DNA of 55,644 bases from Moraxellaceae bacterium (lineage in GTDB: Bacteria; Pseudomonadota; Gammaproteobacteria; Burkholderiales; Rhodocyclaceae): positions 1-55,644 of the forward strand of contig JAVHYF010000030.1 of NCBI GenBank assembly GCA_031119205.1, given 5' to 3'. Positions 33,887-41,882 of the stretch are shown in pieces (the first letter of the stretch is position 1; the number at the start of each line of letters is the position of its first letter). The notes beneath the pieces were generated by a model. It was not told the DNA's origin. It was given only the letters and a program-made list of their open reading frames with translations, and ran no database searches. The translations under genes and the position numbers were made by a program.

Positions 33887-36498
33887 ACGCTCCGCAATCT
33901 CCGGTCACGAGAATGGCCGCTGCACTGACGCAGGCGCCTGTCCGCAGCGCCGTGCCGCCTGCAGGTGGGCGCGCGCTCATCGGCGGTGTCGCCACCCTGC
34001 CGCAATGGCTGGCGGGTGCAGTGCTGCTGGCGCTGTGCATAGTGCTTGCTGCCACCGTCAATGGCTATTACGTATACGTGCTGGCCAACGTGGCACTGCT
34101 GGCCATCGTCGGCATCGGCCTCAACGTGCTGCTCGGCCTGAGCGGGCAGGTGTCCTTCGGTCACGTCGGCTTCTATGCGCTCGGTGCGTATGTGGTTTCC
34201 ATCCTCACCACCAAGGCCGGCATCAGCTTCTGGCTGGCCTGGCCGCTAGCTGCGCTGTTCGCCGGTGCCATGGGGGCGCTGCTCGCGCTACCTGCCCTGC
34301 GGGTCAAGGGCCCCTACCTGGCGATGGTGACCATCGCTTTCGGCTTCATCGTCGAGCACAGCGCGGTGGAAATGCGCGATCTCACCGGTGGGCAGAACGG
34401 CATCATGGGCATCGCGGCGCCGTCGCTGGGCATCGAGGCCTTGCGTGGCGAGCGCGCCATCGCGGTGCTCGGTCTGCTCGCGGCGGCGGTGGCCTTGATC
34501 GCCTTCGTGCGCCTGTCGCGCGGCACCTGGGGGGCTGCGCTGCGCGCAGTGCGTGACTCGGAAACGGCGTCGGAATCCATCGGCCTCAACCCGCTGGTCA
34601 TCAAGACCGTGGCCTTCGCGGTGTCGGCCCTGCTGGCCGGGCTGGCGGGCGGGCTGTACGCGCCGCTGTCGGGTTTCGTCACGCCGCATACCTTCAGCTT
34701 CATCCAGTCCATCCTCTTCGTGCTGGTGGTGATGATCGGCGGTGCCGGCTCCATCACCGGGCCGCTGGTGGGCGCCATCATCGTCGGCCTGCTGCCGGAG
34801 CTGCTGTCCAGCCTGGAGGAGTACCGCCTGCTGTTCTTCGGCGCGCTGCTGTTGGTCGTACTGTGGGTGGCGCCGGAAGGCATGGTCGGTCTGCTCGCCA
34901 AAGCGGTGGCGGCTGTACGCGCTCGCCTCGGATGGTTGCCGCCTGGTGTTGTGCCGCGCGTGGACGCTGACGTGACGCTGCAACTTGATGGGCGCACCCG
35001 CCGCAGCGTGCAGGCCAGTGGCCTGTCGATGATCTTCGGCGGTGTGCGCGCGGTGAGCGAACTGTCCTTCACCGTGCTGCCCGGCAAGGTCACCAGCCTG
35101 ATCGGCCCCAATGGCGCAGGCAAAAGCACCGCGCTCAACATGCTGAGCGGCTTCTACCGCCCCAGTGCCGGCAATTTCAAACTGGGCGACGTATCGCTGC
35201 AAGGCAGTGGTGCCTGGCGCATCGCGCGCAGTGGTGTGGCGCGCAGCTACCAGACCTCGCAACTCTTCGGCAGCCTGGACGTGGAAGACAACGTGGCACT
35301 CGCGCTGCCACGCGGCCGCCTCGGCCCGCTGCTCGGGGCGGCGCGTGTGCGTGCACCGCAGGCACGCGAACGGGCACGGGCGCTGCTGGCGTGGTGTGGC
35401 TACGCCGGTGCGCTGGATACGCCGGCCGCCGATCTGCCGCACGTCGATCGCCGCCTCGTCGAGATCGCCCGCGCGCTGGCGACCGATCCGGACGTGCTGC
35501 TGCTGGACGAGCCGGCCGCGGGCCTGTCGCGCGAAGACAAGGAGCGCCTGTCCGCCTTGCTGCGGCGGATTGCCGACGCCGGCATCGGCGTGCTGGTGGT
35601 GGAGCACGACATGGCGCTGGTGATGGGCGTGTCGGACCACATCGTCGTGCTCGACGCCGGCCAGCACCTGGCCGAGGGCGCACCGATCGAGGTACAGCAG
35701 GACCCGGCGGTGCGCCGCGCTTACCTGGGCGAGGGCGACAGCGCGGCACGCCTTGCTTCCGCGACGACCCGCGCGGCGACTGACGAGCATGCATCGGAGC
35801 TGCTGGGCGTTGGCAGCCTGAGCACCGGTTACGGCGCCGAGCCGGTGCTGCAGGGCGTGAGCCTGCAGGTGCGCCAGGGCGAGATGGTGGCGCTGCTGGG
35901 TGCCAACGGCGCCGGCAAGTCCACCTTGATGCGTACGCTCGCCGGTCTGCATCGGCCGGTGCAGGGTGGCATGCACCTCGGCGGCGTCGAACTGGGGCTG
36001 CTGCGTGCCGATCGTATCGTCGGCATGGGGCTGGTGCTCGTGCCGGAGGGGCGCCAGGTCTTCCCGGAACTGAGCGTGCTGGACAACATCCGCCTCGGCG
36101 CCTTCCTGAAACCGGAGGGCCGCGAGGCGCGCGTGGAAGAGATGCTGCAACGCTTCCCGCGTCTGCGCGAGCGCCTGCACCAGCGCGCCGGCCTGCTGTC
36201 CGGTGGCGAGCAGCAGATGCTGGCGATTGCGCGCGCGCTGATGGCGCAGCCGAAACTGCTGCTGCTGGATGAACCCTCGCTGGGGCTGGCGCCCAAGATC
36301 ATCGAAGAGCTGTTCGCTGCGCTGGACCGCCTGCGCAGCGAGGCCATGACCATCCTGCTGGTCGACCAGATGGCCGCGCTGGCGCTGGCCCTGGCGGATC
36401 GCGCCTACGTGATCGAAGGCGGCCGCGTCGTCGCGCAGGGCACGGCGGCGGAGATCGCGGCCGACGATGCGCTGACGCGGGCCTATCTTGGCCACTGA
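33883..36498 (+). CDS. Triple-fusion ABC protein: LivM permease - LivG ATPase - LivF ATPase
   Basis: One uninterrupted 871-residue frame joins three normally separate subunits. Residues 1-345 are a LivM-type permease (LNVLLGLSGQVSFGHVGFYALGAY, GGAGSITGPLVGA). Residues about 375-620 are a LivG-type ATPase with Walker A GPNGAGKST at 408 and Walker B VLLLDEPAAGL. Residues about 645-871 are a LivF-type ATPase with Walker A GANGAGKST at 673, signature LLSGGEQQ and LLLLDEPSLGLAP. The LivG signature is degenerate: LPHVD (518-522) replaces LSGGQ. With LivH, only two cytoplasmic-membrane polypeptides would complete the importer. LivM-LivG fusions are known; the addition of LivF is less usual. Confidence 0.92.
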   Translation: MNAPQSPVTRMAAALTQAPVRSAVPPAGGRALIGGVATLPQWLAGAVLLALCIVLAATVNGYYVYVLANVALLAIVGIGLNVLLGLSGQVSFGHVGFYALGAYVVSILTTKAGISFWLAWPLAALFAGAMGALLALPALRVKGPYLAMVTIAFGFIVEHSAVEMRDLTGGQNGIMGIAAPSLGIEALRGERAIAVLGLLAAAVALIAFVRLSRGTWGAALRAVRDSETASESIGLNPLVIKTVAFAVSALLAGLAGGLYAPLSGFVTPHTFSFIQSILFVLVVMIGGAGSITGPLVGAIIVGLLPELLSSLEEYRLLFFGALLLVVLWVAPEGMVGLLAKAVAAVRARLGWLPPGVVPRVDADVTLQLDGRTRRSVQASGLSMIFGGVRAVSELSFTVLPGKVTSLIGPNGAGKSTALNMLSGFYRPSAGNFKLGDVSLQGSGAWRIARSGVARSYQTSQLFGSLDVEDNVALALPRGRLGPLLGAARVRAPQARERARALLAWCGYAGALDTPAADLPHVDRRLVEIARALATDPDVLLLDEPAAGLSREDKERLSALLRRIADAGIGVLVVEHDMALVMGVSDHIVVLDAGQHLAEGAPIEVQQDPAVRRAYLGEGDSAARLASATTRAATDEHASELLGVGSLSTGYGAEPVLQGVSLQVRQGEMVALLGANGAGKSTLMRTLAGLHRPVQGGMHLGGVELGLLRADRIVGMGLVLVPEGRQVFPELSVLDNIRLGAFLKPEGREARVEEMLQRFPRLRERLHQRAGLLSGGEQQMLAIARALMAQPKLLLLDEPSLGLAPKIIEELFAALDRLRSEAMTILLVDQMAALALALADRAYVIEGGRVVAQGTAAEIAADDALTRAYLGH

Positions 36499-36516
36499 GT
36501 TGTGGCCACTGAGTTG
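36489..36516 (+). repeat. 14-bp tandem duplication across the fusion gene's stop codon
   Basis: TGGCCACTGAGTTG is repeated exactly at 36489-36502 and 36503-36516. The first copy contains the TGA stop (36496-36498). It looks like a recent slippage duplication and leaves the protein unchanged. Confidence 0.8.
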
Positions 36517-36556
36517 GTTCGCACCGAGCTGGCGGGCACCGAGCAGTCATGGACAC

Positions 36557-36581
36557 CATGCGCGCAGGTCGTGCGCGCATG
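36557..36581 (+). repeat. Perfect 10-bp hairpin
   Basis: CATGCGCGCA-GGTCG-TGCGCGCATG is a perfect stem-loop in the 217-base gap between the transporter and the HpxZ-like gene. No T-run follows, so it is not a classic terminator. A GAGCGGGAATCC fragment just after it resembles the dispersed repeat near 32820. Confidence 0.75.
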
Positions 36582-36715
36582 ATCCTCATGCTCGCCAGAG
36601 CGGGAATCCGGTGGCCTCGCGGCGTTAAAGTGGCGCCAGCACTGTCATTGCATCCCGCATTCCCGAACTCCCGCCTTGTCGCCCGAGCGCGCCGCCCACT
36701 GTAGAAAGCTGAACG

Positions 36716-37120
36716 ATGAGCCTCGACATTCCGCAAGACATCAACATCCCGGACGTGCTGGTCGAAGTGACGGCCGCCTTCCAGCGCTACGAAGCCGCGC
36801 TGGTGAGCAACGACGTCGACACGCTGGACGCGTTGTTCTGGAACAGCCCGCACACCTTGCGCTACGGCGCGACCGAAAACCTGTACGGCTACGCCCAGAT
36901 CCAGGCCTTCCGCGCCGGGCGCCCATCCAAGGGTCTGGCCCGCACCATCCACAACACCGTCATCACCACTTACGGTCGTGACTTCGCCACCGCCAATACC
37001 GAATTCCAGCGTGTCGGCAATCCGCGCCTGGGGCGACAGAGCCAGACCTGGATGCGCACGCCCGACGGCTGGAAGGTCGTGGCCGCCCACGTGTCACTGA
37101 TGGACGCTCCGGCGAGTTGA
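36716..37120 (+). CDS. hpxZ: HpxZ/AtzH-like (DUF3225) NTF2-fold protein
   Basis: Predicted 134-residue protein. [59 protein letters not shown] and [23 protein letters not shown] match the DUF3225 family, which includes HpxZ of the Klebsiella hypoxanthine/oxalurate pathway and AtzH of s-triazine clusters. AtzH-type proteins act beside AtzE/AtzG-type amidases in biuret breakdown. It lies directly before the HpxW-like gene, as in hpxWXYZ-type clusters. The exact reaction here is not shown. Confidence 0.85.
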   Translation: MSLDIPQDINIPDVLVEVTAAFQRYEAALVSNDVDTLDALFWNSPHTLRYGATENLYGYAQIQAFRAGRPSKGLARTIHNTVITTYGRDFATANTEFQRVGNPRLGRQSQTWMRTPDGWKVVAAHVSLMDAPAS

Positions 37121-37171
37121 ACCCGACGTGCTGATGCCTGCCGACTGACCCGCAAACTCCGAACGAAAACC

Positions 37172-38758
37172 ATGTTGCATAGTAGAAGCTGTCGCGGCGG
37201 TATGGTGACCGCCCCCCATCACCTCGCTGCACAGGCGGGTGCCGCCGTACTGCGCGACGGCGGCAACGCCGTAGAGGCCATGGTGGCTGCCGCCGCGGCC
37301 ATCGCGGTGGTGTACCCGCACATGAACGGCATCGGCGGTGACGGCTTCTGGCTGATCGCCGAGCCCGGCAAGGCGCCGGTGGCGGTGCGAGCCTGCGGCC
37401 AGTCCGCCGCGCGGGCCGACCTGGAGTTTTACCGGGCTCACGGTGACGCATCGATTCCGGCGCGCGGTGCGCGTGCTGCACTGACGGTGGCTGGCGCGGT
37501 GGGTGGCTGGCAGGCAGCACTGGATGTCGCGGCGCCCTGGGGCAAGGCACTGCCGCTGTCGCGACTGCTGGCTGATGCCATCCGTCATGCGCAGGACGGC
37601 GTGACGGTCACGCCCTCGCAGGCCGCGCTGACGAAATCCAAATGGAATGAACTGAAGGATGTGCCGGGCTTCGTCGAGGCCTTTGCAGCGAACGGACAAC
37701 CGGCGGTCGGCGACACGCTGAAGCAGCCGCGCATTGCCGCGACGCTGGGGCGTCTTGCCGAGGCCGGGCTGGACGACTACTACCGCGGCGATCTGGCACG
37801 CAGCATCGCGCGCGACCTCGAAGCACTCGGTAGTCCGCTGCGTCTGACCGACATCGAGGCGTATCGCGCGAAACTCGTGGAGCCCTTGTCCGTGCAACTG
37901 TCGGCTGGCCGCGTCTTCAACCAACCACCTCCCACGCAGGGTGTGTCCTCGCTGGGCATCATCGCCCTGTTCGACCGTCTGGGCGTGAAAGAGGCCGACG
38001 GCTTCGCGCACCTGCACGGCCTGGTCGAGTCCACCAAGCGCGCCTTCCGCTGGCGCAACCGCCACGTCGGCGATCCCGCCTACATGACGGCTGATCCGAA
38101 GGACTCACTCAGTGACGCCGTGCTGGACGCCGAGGCCGCCGCCATCGACATGCAGCGCGCCGCACCCTGGCCGGAAGTTGCCAAGCCCGGCGACACCATC
38201 TGGATGGGCGCCGCCGATGCGCAGGGCAGGGTGGTCAGCTACATCCAGAGCGTGTTCTGGGAATTCGGCAGCGGTCTGGTGTTGCCGGAAAGCGGCGTGC
38301 AATGGCAGAACCGCGGCGCCTCCTTCACGCTGACGCCCACCGGCCCCAACGCATTGCTACCGGGTCGCCTGCCGTTCCACACGTTGAATCCGGCGTTGGC
38401 GCAATTGAAGGACGGCCGTGTGCTGGCCTACGGCACCATGGGTGGCGAGGGCCAGCCGCAGACGCAGGCAGCCGTATTCACACGGCATGTCCTCTTCGGT
38501 CAGGACATGCAGGCGGCAGTCACCGCGCCGCGCTGGCTGCTCGGCAAGACCTGGGGTGAGGATTCCACCAACCTCAAGCTGGAGTCGCGCGTCGCCCCGC
38601 AGGCAATTGATGCCCTGCGCGCCGCCGGCCACGACATCCAGGTCGTCGGTGCCTTCGAAGACATGATGGGCCACGCCGGCGCGGTGGCCTTCCACCCCGA
38701 CGGCCGCATCGAAGGCGCCACCGACCCGCGCGCGGATGGGGCCTGCGCGGGCGTCTAG
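37172..38758 (+). CDS. hpxW: Gamma-glutamyltransferase-family Ntn hydrolase, HpxW-like (oxamate amidohydrolase type)
   Basis: Predicted 528-residue self-processing Ntn hydrolase. No signal peptide is present, unlike true periplasmic gamma-glutamyltransferases. GGMVTAPHHLAAQAGAAVLRDGGNAVEAMVAAAAAIAVVYP and NGIGGDGFW are family openings. The likely processing site and nucleophile is Thr342 in PGDTIWMGAADA, and MGGEGQPQTQ is the later glycine motif. In Klebsiella HpxW hydrolyses oxamate to oxalate and ammonia. Next to an HpxZ-like gene, an amidase and an ABC importer, an amide-hydrolase role is more likely than glutathione breakdown. Confidence 0.85.
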   Translation: MLHSRSCRGGMVTAPHHLAAQAGAAVLRDGGNAVEAMVAAAAAIAVVYPHMNGIGGDGFWLIAEPGKAPVAVRACGQSAARADLEFYRAHGDASIPARGARAALTVAGAVGGWQAALDVAAPWGKALPLSRLLADAIRHAQDGVTVTPSQAALTKSKWNELKDVPGFVEAFAANGQPAVGDTLKQPRIAATLGRLAEAGLDDYYRGDLARSIARDLEALGSPLRLTDIEAYRAKLVEPLSVQLSAGRVFNQPPPTQGVSSLGIIALFDRLGVKEADGFAHLHGLVESTKRAFRWRNRHVGDPAYMTADPKDSLSDAVLDAEAAAIDMQRAAPWPEVAKPGDTIWMGAADAQGRVVSYIQSVFWEFGSGLVLPESGVQWQNRGASFTLTPTGPNALLPGRLPFHTLNPALAQLKDGRVLAYGTMGGEGQPQTQAAVFTRHVLFGQDMQAAVTAPRWLLGKTWGEDSTNLKLESRVAPQAIDALRAAGHDIQVVGAFEDMMGHAGAVAFHPDGRIEGATDPRADGACAGV

Positions 38759-38784
38759 CCGCCTCCCGTTCCCTGTTGCAGGCA

Positions 38785-38811
38785 ACGGCCCGGGTCCCGG
38801 GCCGTTTTTTT
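38785..38811 (+). terminator. Rho-independent terminator of the catabolic plus-strand arm
   Basis: ACGGCCCGG-GTC-CCGGGCCGT is a perfect 9-bp stem followed by a run of T, 26 bases after the HpxW-like stop. Confidence 0.93.
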
Positions 38812-38816
38812 GGTTG

Positions 38817-38846
38817 TTGTGTATTGGTGTGTTAATACACTAGTAT
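38817..38846 (+). promoter_or_regulatory. Promoter and YtrA-type operator
   Basis: TTGTGT (38817-38822), 18 bases, then TAGTAT (38841-38846) form a likely promoter. The perfect inverted repeat GTGTATT-N8-AATACAC (38819-38840) fills the space between the -35 and -10, the classic layout for auto-repression by a YtrA-subfamily GntR protein. The start codon is 7 bases past the -10, with TCCTCC between. Confidence 0.7.
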
Positions 38847-38852
38847 TCCTCC

Positions 38853-39230
38853 ATGCCGAGCCGTTTTCATCTCGACCCACACCTGCCGGAGCCGATCTAT
38901 CGCCAGTTGATGGACCAGGTGCGTCGACTCGTTGCGGCCGGTCAGCTGCGTGCTGGCGATGAGTTGCCATCCGTGCGCGCCATCGCCGCGACTCACGCAG
39001 TCAACCCGATGACGATCTCCAAGGCGTACTCGCTGCTGGAGGCGGAAGGTGTGCTGCAGCGGAACCGCGGCGCGGCGATGTCGGTGGCGGACGGTGCGGA
39101 TGGCGGTGAGCAGGCCATCGATCTGCTGACGCCTGCCCTGGATCGTGTGGTGAAGGAGGCCGCGCAGCTCGGGCTGACGCAGGCACAGGTGATCGCTGCC
39201 TTGCGCAAACGGATGGGCAATGCAAAGTGA
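38853..39230 (+). CDS. ytrA: GntR-family regulator, YtrA subfamily
   Basis: Predicted 125-residue repressor: winged helix (PIYRQLMDQVRRLVAAGQLRAGDELPSVRAIAATHAVNPMTISKAYSLLEAEG) plus a short helical dimer tail of about 50 residues, the size of the YtrA subfamily. It heads an operon with an ABC ATPase and a membrane protein, as YtrA-type regulators usually do. Such systems respond to cell-wall-active or membrane-active compounds in Firmicutes; the inducer here is unknown. Confidence 0.9.
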   Translation: MPSRFHLDPHLPEPIYRQLMDQVRRLVAAGQLRAGDELPSVRAIAATHAVNPMTISKAYSLLEAEGVLQRNRGAAMSVADGADGGEQAIDLLTPALDRVVKEAAQLGLTQAQVIAALRKRMGNAK

Positions 39231-39240
39231 AGGGGGAGGC

Positions 39241-40119
39241 ATGAACGACGCGGTGATCGAAGCGCACTGGTTGCGCTGCACCCTGGGCGACAGGCAGGTC
39301 CTGCGGGACGTGTCGCTACGCGTAGGCGCTGGCGAAACGCTCGGTCTGGTCGGCCGCAATGGAGCTGGCAAGACGACGCTGCTGCGCTGCTTGCTCGGGC
39401 TGGCGTTTCCGCAGGGTGGCGAGGCGAGGGTCTTCGGTGAATCGGCGACTGACATGTCGCCTCGTGCGAAGGCACGCCTCGGCTATGTGGCGCAGAACGC
39501 TGACCTTCCGGCAATGCATACGGGTGAGCAGTTGCTGGCGCTGATTGCCGAATGGCAGCCGCGCTGGGACGCAGTGTGGGCTGCGCAACTCGTCGAGCGT
39601 CTCGCCGTGCCGCTGCAGACACGAACCGAGAAGATGTCTGCGGGCGAGCTTCAGTTGCTGGCGCTGGTGCTGGCCTTGGGGCATCGTCCGGACCTGCTGG
39701 TGCTGGATGAGCCGGTTGCTGCGCTGGACCCCGTGGTGCGCCGCGCGGTCGCGGCGATCCTTGCCGAGCTGCAGGCGGAGCGGGGCACCAGCATCGTATT
39801 TTCTACCCACATCCTCAGCGACCTGGAGCGACTGGCGACCCATGTCGCAGTATTGGAGGATGGCGTACTGGGGCTGCAGCGAGAGGTCGACGCGCTCAAG
39901 CAGGACGTTGTCCTCTGCAGGATTGAGCGCCAGACGCCGCTGCCATCCATGCTCCAGTGTGCTGGTGTGCTGTCCTGGCGCCTGAGTGGGCATGGCGCGG
40001 CAAATGCGCTGGTCGACACCACGCAGTTGCCGCTGGAACATCTGCGCGATGAGTTTGGCGCGGCGATCAAGGCACGCAGGGTGAACATGGAAGAGTTCGT
40101 GGTGGAGTACCTGCGGTGA
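39241..40119 (+). CDS. ABC transporter ATP-binding protein, YtrB-like
   Basis: Predicted 292-residue ATPase: Walker A GRNGAGKTT, a variant signature MSAGELQLLALVLAL, Walker B LLVLDEPVAALDP, and H-loop FSTHIL. The last 75 residues extend past the ATPase fold, as in drug-exporting ABC-2-type subunits. The ATG at 39241 has AGGGGGAGG in front. The stop overlaps the GTG start of the membrane gene, so the pair should be coupled. Confidence 0.92.
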   Translation: MNDAVIEAHWLRCTLGDRQVLRDVSLRVGAGETLGLVGRNGAGKTTLLRCLLGLAFPQGGEARVFGESATDMSPRAKARLGYVAQNADLPAMHTGEQLLALIAEWQPRWDAVWAAQLVERLAVPLQTRTEKMSAGELQLLALVLALGHRPDLLVLDEPVAALDPVVRRAVAAILAELQAERGTSIVFSTHILSDLERLATHVAVLEDGVLGLQREVDALKQDVVLCRIERQTPLPSMLQCAGVLSWRLSGHGAANALVDTTQLPLEHLRDEFGAAIKARRVNMEEFVVEYLR

Positions 40120-41351
40120 GCTCGATGTCCGTGCGCTACGCGTGGTGGGGGCCGCCGTGGCAGATCGGCATGGTTGCTACGTCAGCCTTGCTGGTGACGG
40201 TGGCGCAGATCGGTGTGCAGCAGTCGCGTCCAGCGCCGGGCTCGTTGTCGCAGCTTGCAGCGATCTTGCTGGGGCTGGCCGCGATGGGACTCATGTTCTG
40301 GTCTTTCTGGCTGCTTGGCCGCGGTATGCAAAGGCTCTCTGCGGTGGTCGGCGCTGACGCCATCCGCGTCATGCCAGGTGCTGCGCACAATCTCGGCGGG
40401 GCCGCCTGGTTGTGGTGTGCGCTGGCGGTTGCGGTGGTGGCCAGCGCAGGGACTGCCTTCGTATTCGATCGGGATGGGGGCGGACAGGGTGCGAGGATCG
40501 GCCTGACCTTCGTGTGGCTGGCCTGTTTTGGCGGGGCACTGCCAACCAGCCTGAAGCAGGTGCTGGCGGTTCCTCGTGCTGACGATCGATCCTGGTTTGC
40601 TGTCCTGCCCTTCATTCCGCTGGTCGCTGCGTGGCAGGTGCCCGGGGGCTGGGGCGTCCTGTTGCTTGCTGTGCTGGTTGCTGCAGGCGTGTGCTGGCAG
40701 TTCCGCATGCTCATCCGGCGGCTGGAGCGGGCTCCGACCGCCGGTGAATCGCGGCCGTCGTGGCGCCGCTTCTCGCTGCCCGCAGTAAAGACTGGTCCAG
40801 TCGTGCGCGCCTTGGGGAGATCCGGCTCAATCTTGCTTGGGATGCTGCTCATCACGACAGCACCATGGGCCAGCTATACACACGACATGCCGTTTCGGCT
40901 GTATATCCTCCTGATGATCTTCTACGGCAACGATCAGCGTGGAATGGAGCTTGCCGGATTGCGCCTGCGCTGGCTGGCGGGCCTGTCGCGGCTGCAACTG
41001 ATTCCGCTCGTGTTGCGCCAGGCCATGTTGCCCGCGGCTACGGATATCGCGGTGGCCGCACTGGCAGGCGCGGTGCTCCATGCGCTCGGTTGGGCCGAGG
41101 CGAAGGAGCTGTCCGTACTCTGGGGGCAGTTCGTGCTGATGCGAATGGCATTCATGCTGTCCAGTCTGTGCTGGATTGATACGAGGTCGGGCTGGAGGCC
41201 GGGGCGGTACCTGGCCTACCTGTGCGTGTTTTGTGTCATCGCTCTGCTGGATTGGCTGTGGGGGGCCGAGCCTGCGGTGACGGCGCTCCTGATCCATGCG
41301 CTGGCTGCAGTCAGCGTGGGTGCGATGCGTTGGCGCCGGCTGGCGTTCTAG
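40116..41351 (+). CDS. Multi-spanning membrane protein, putative permease of the YtrAB-type system
   Basis: Predicted 411-residue inner-membrane protein with about ten to twelve hydrophobic segments (for example MVATSALLVTVAQIG, LAAILLGLAAMGLMFWSFWLL, GVLLLAVLVAAGVCW, YLCVFCVIALLDWLWG). I do not recognise a named family. Position, the 4-base overlap with the ATPase (GTGA) and topology make it the likely transporter partner. The GTG at 40116 is preferred for the overlap; an ATG at 40125 is the alternative. It ends one base before a converging gene. Confidence 0.8.
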   Translation: MSSMSVRYAWWGPPWQIGMVATSALLVTVAQIGVQQSRPAPGSLSQLAAILLGLAAMGLMFWSFWLLGRGMQRLSAVVGADAIRVMPGAAHNLGGAAWLWCALAVAVVASAGTAFVFDRDGGGQGARIGLTFVWLACFGGALPTSLKQVLAVPRADDRSWFAVLPFIPLVAAWQVPGGWGVLLLAVLVAAGVCWQFRMLIRRLERAPTAGESRPSWRRFSLPAVKTGPVVRALGRSGSILLGMLLITTAPWASYTHDMPFRLYILLMIFYGNDQRGMELAGLRLRWLAGLSRLQLIPLVLRQAMLPAATDIAVAALAGAVLHALGWAEAKELSVLWGQFVLMRMAFMLSSLCWIDTRSGWRPGRYLAYLCVFCVIALLDWLWGAEPAVTALLIHALAAVSVGAMRWRRLAF

Positions 41352-41352
41352 C

Positions 41353-41793
41353 TCAGATGACAGGCGTGTCCGGCGGTGGTGCAGGCGGTGTCGGCTGCAG
41401 CGACAGCTCCGCCAGCTTGCGATGCGCAGCATGCGTGGCGTGTGGCAGCAGGCCGGTGAGGTCGGCGAGTTCGAAGCGTTGCGGGTCGATCTTCTGGCCG
41501 TTGGCGAAGCTCAGGTCGAAGGCGCCTGGTTTCTGCAGCGCCATGCCGAGCAGCAGCAGCATCGGCAGCGGGTTGCCGATGCGCGGCGCACTGCCGGACA
41601 GGTTGTCCTGGCCGATCACCATGAAGGGCTGCGGCGTGGTGCTGTGGCGGGCGGTCCAGATTCGCTCGCGCTGATCCGTATTGGTGGTGAAGGGCGTGAC
41701 CGTGTTCCAGCGGCCAATGACGAGCTCGGCCGTCGCGACCGTCTCCGGCCACGACAGGCGGGTTCTCCACATGAAGGTTTGCAAGCCGGCCAT
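41353..41793 (-). CDS. Conserved-looking hypothetical protein
   Basis: Predicted 146-residue protein with no recognised domain. Third codon positions are strongly G/C and amino-acid use is normal, so it looks truly coding. Segments: WPETVATAELVIGRWNTVTPF, QPFMVIGQDNLSGSAPRIGNP, LMALQ-like hydrophobic stretch PMLLLLGMALQKPGAF, and a Pro-rich tail. No signal peptide or clear membrane helix is present. The start is uncertain because no ribosome site is seen at 41793. It lies 89 bases downstream of hemL on the same strand. Confidence 0.6.
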   Translation of the reverse strand: MAGLQTFMWRTRLSWPETVATAELVIGRWNTVTPFTTNTDQRERIWTARHSTTPQPFMVIGQDNLSGSAPRIGNPLPMLLLLGMALQKPGAFDLSFANGQKIDPQRFELADLTGLLPHATHAAHRKLAELSLQPTPPAPPPDTPVI

Positions 41794-41882
41794 GACGGGC
41801 GAGAGGTATCCAGTCGAGAGATGACGACTGGATTTACGGCGTGATGCAAATCACGCTTGAGCCTCGTTCGTGTCGGAACGTG

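Noticed and set aside
34288..36495. 735-codon minus-strand open frame
   Set aside because: Shadow of the LivM-LivG-LivF fusion; His/Gln/Arg-rich and without motifs.
37172..38758. True periplasmic gamma-glutamyltransferase
   Set aside because: No signal peptide, and the neighbours are HpxZ-like, amidase and amide transport genes; an HpxW-like hydrolase fits better.
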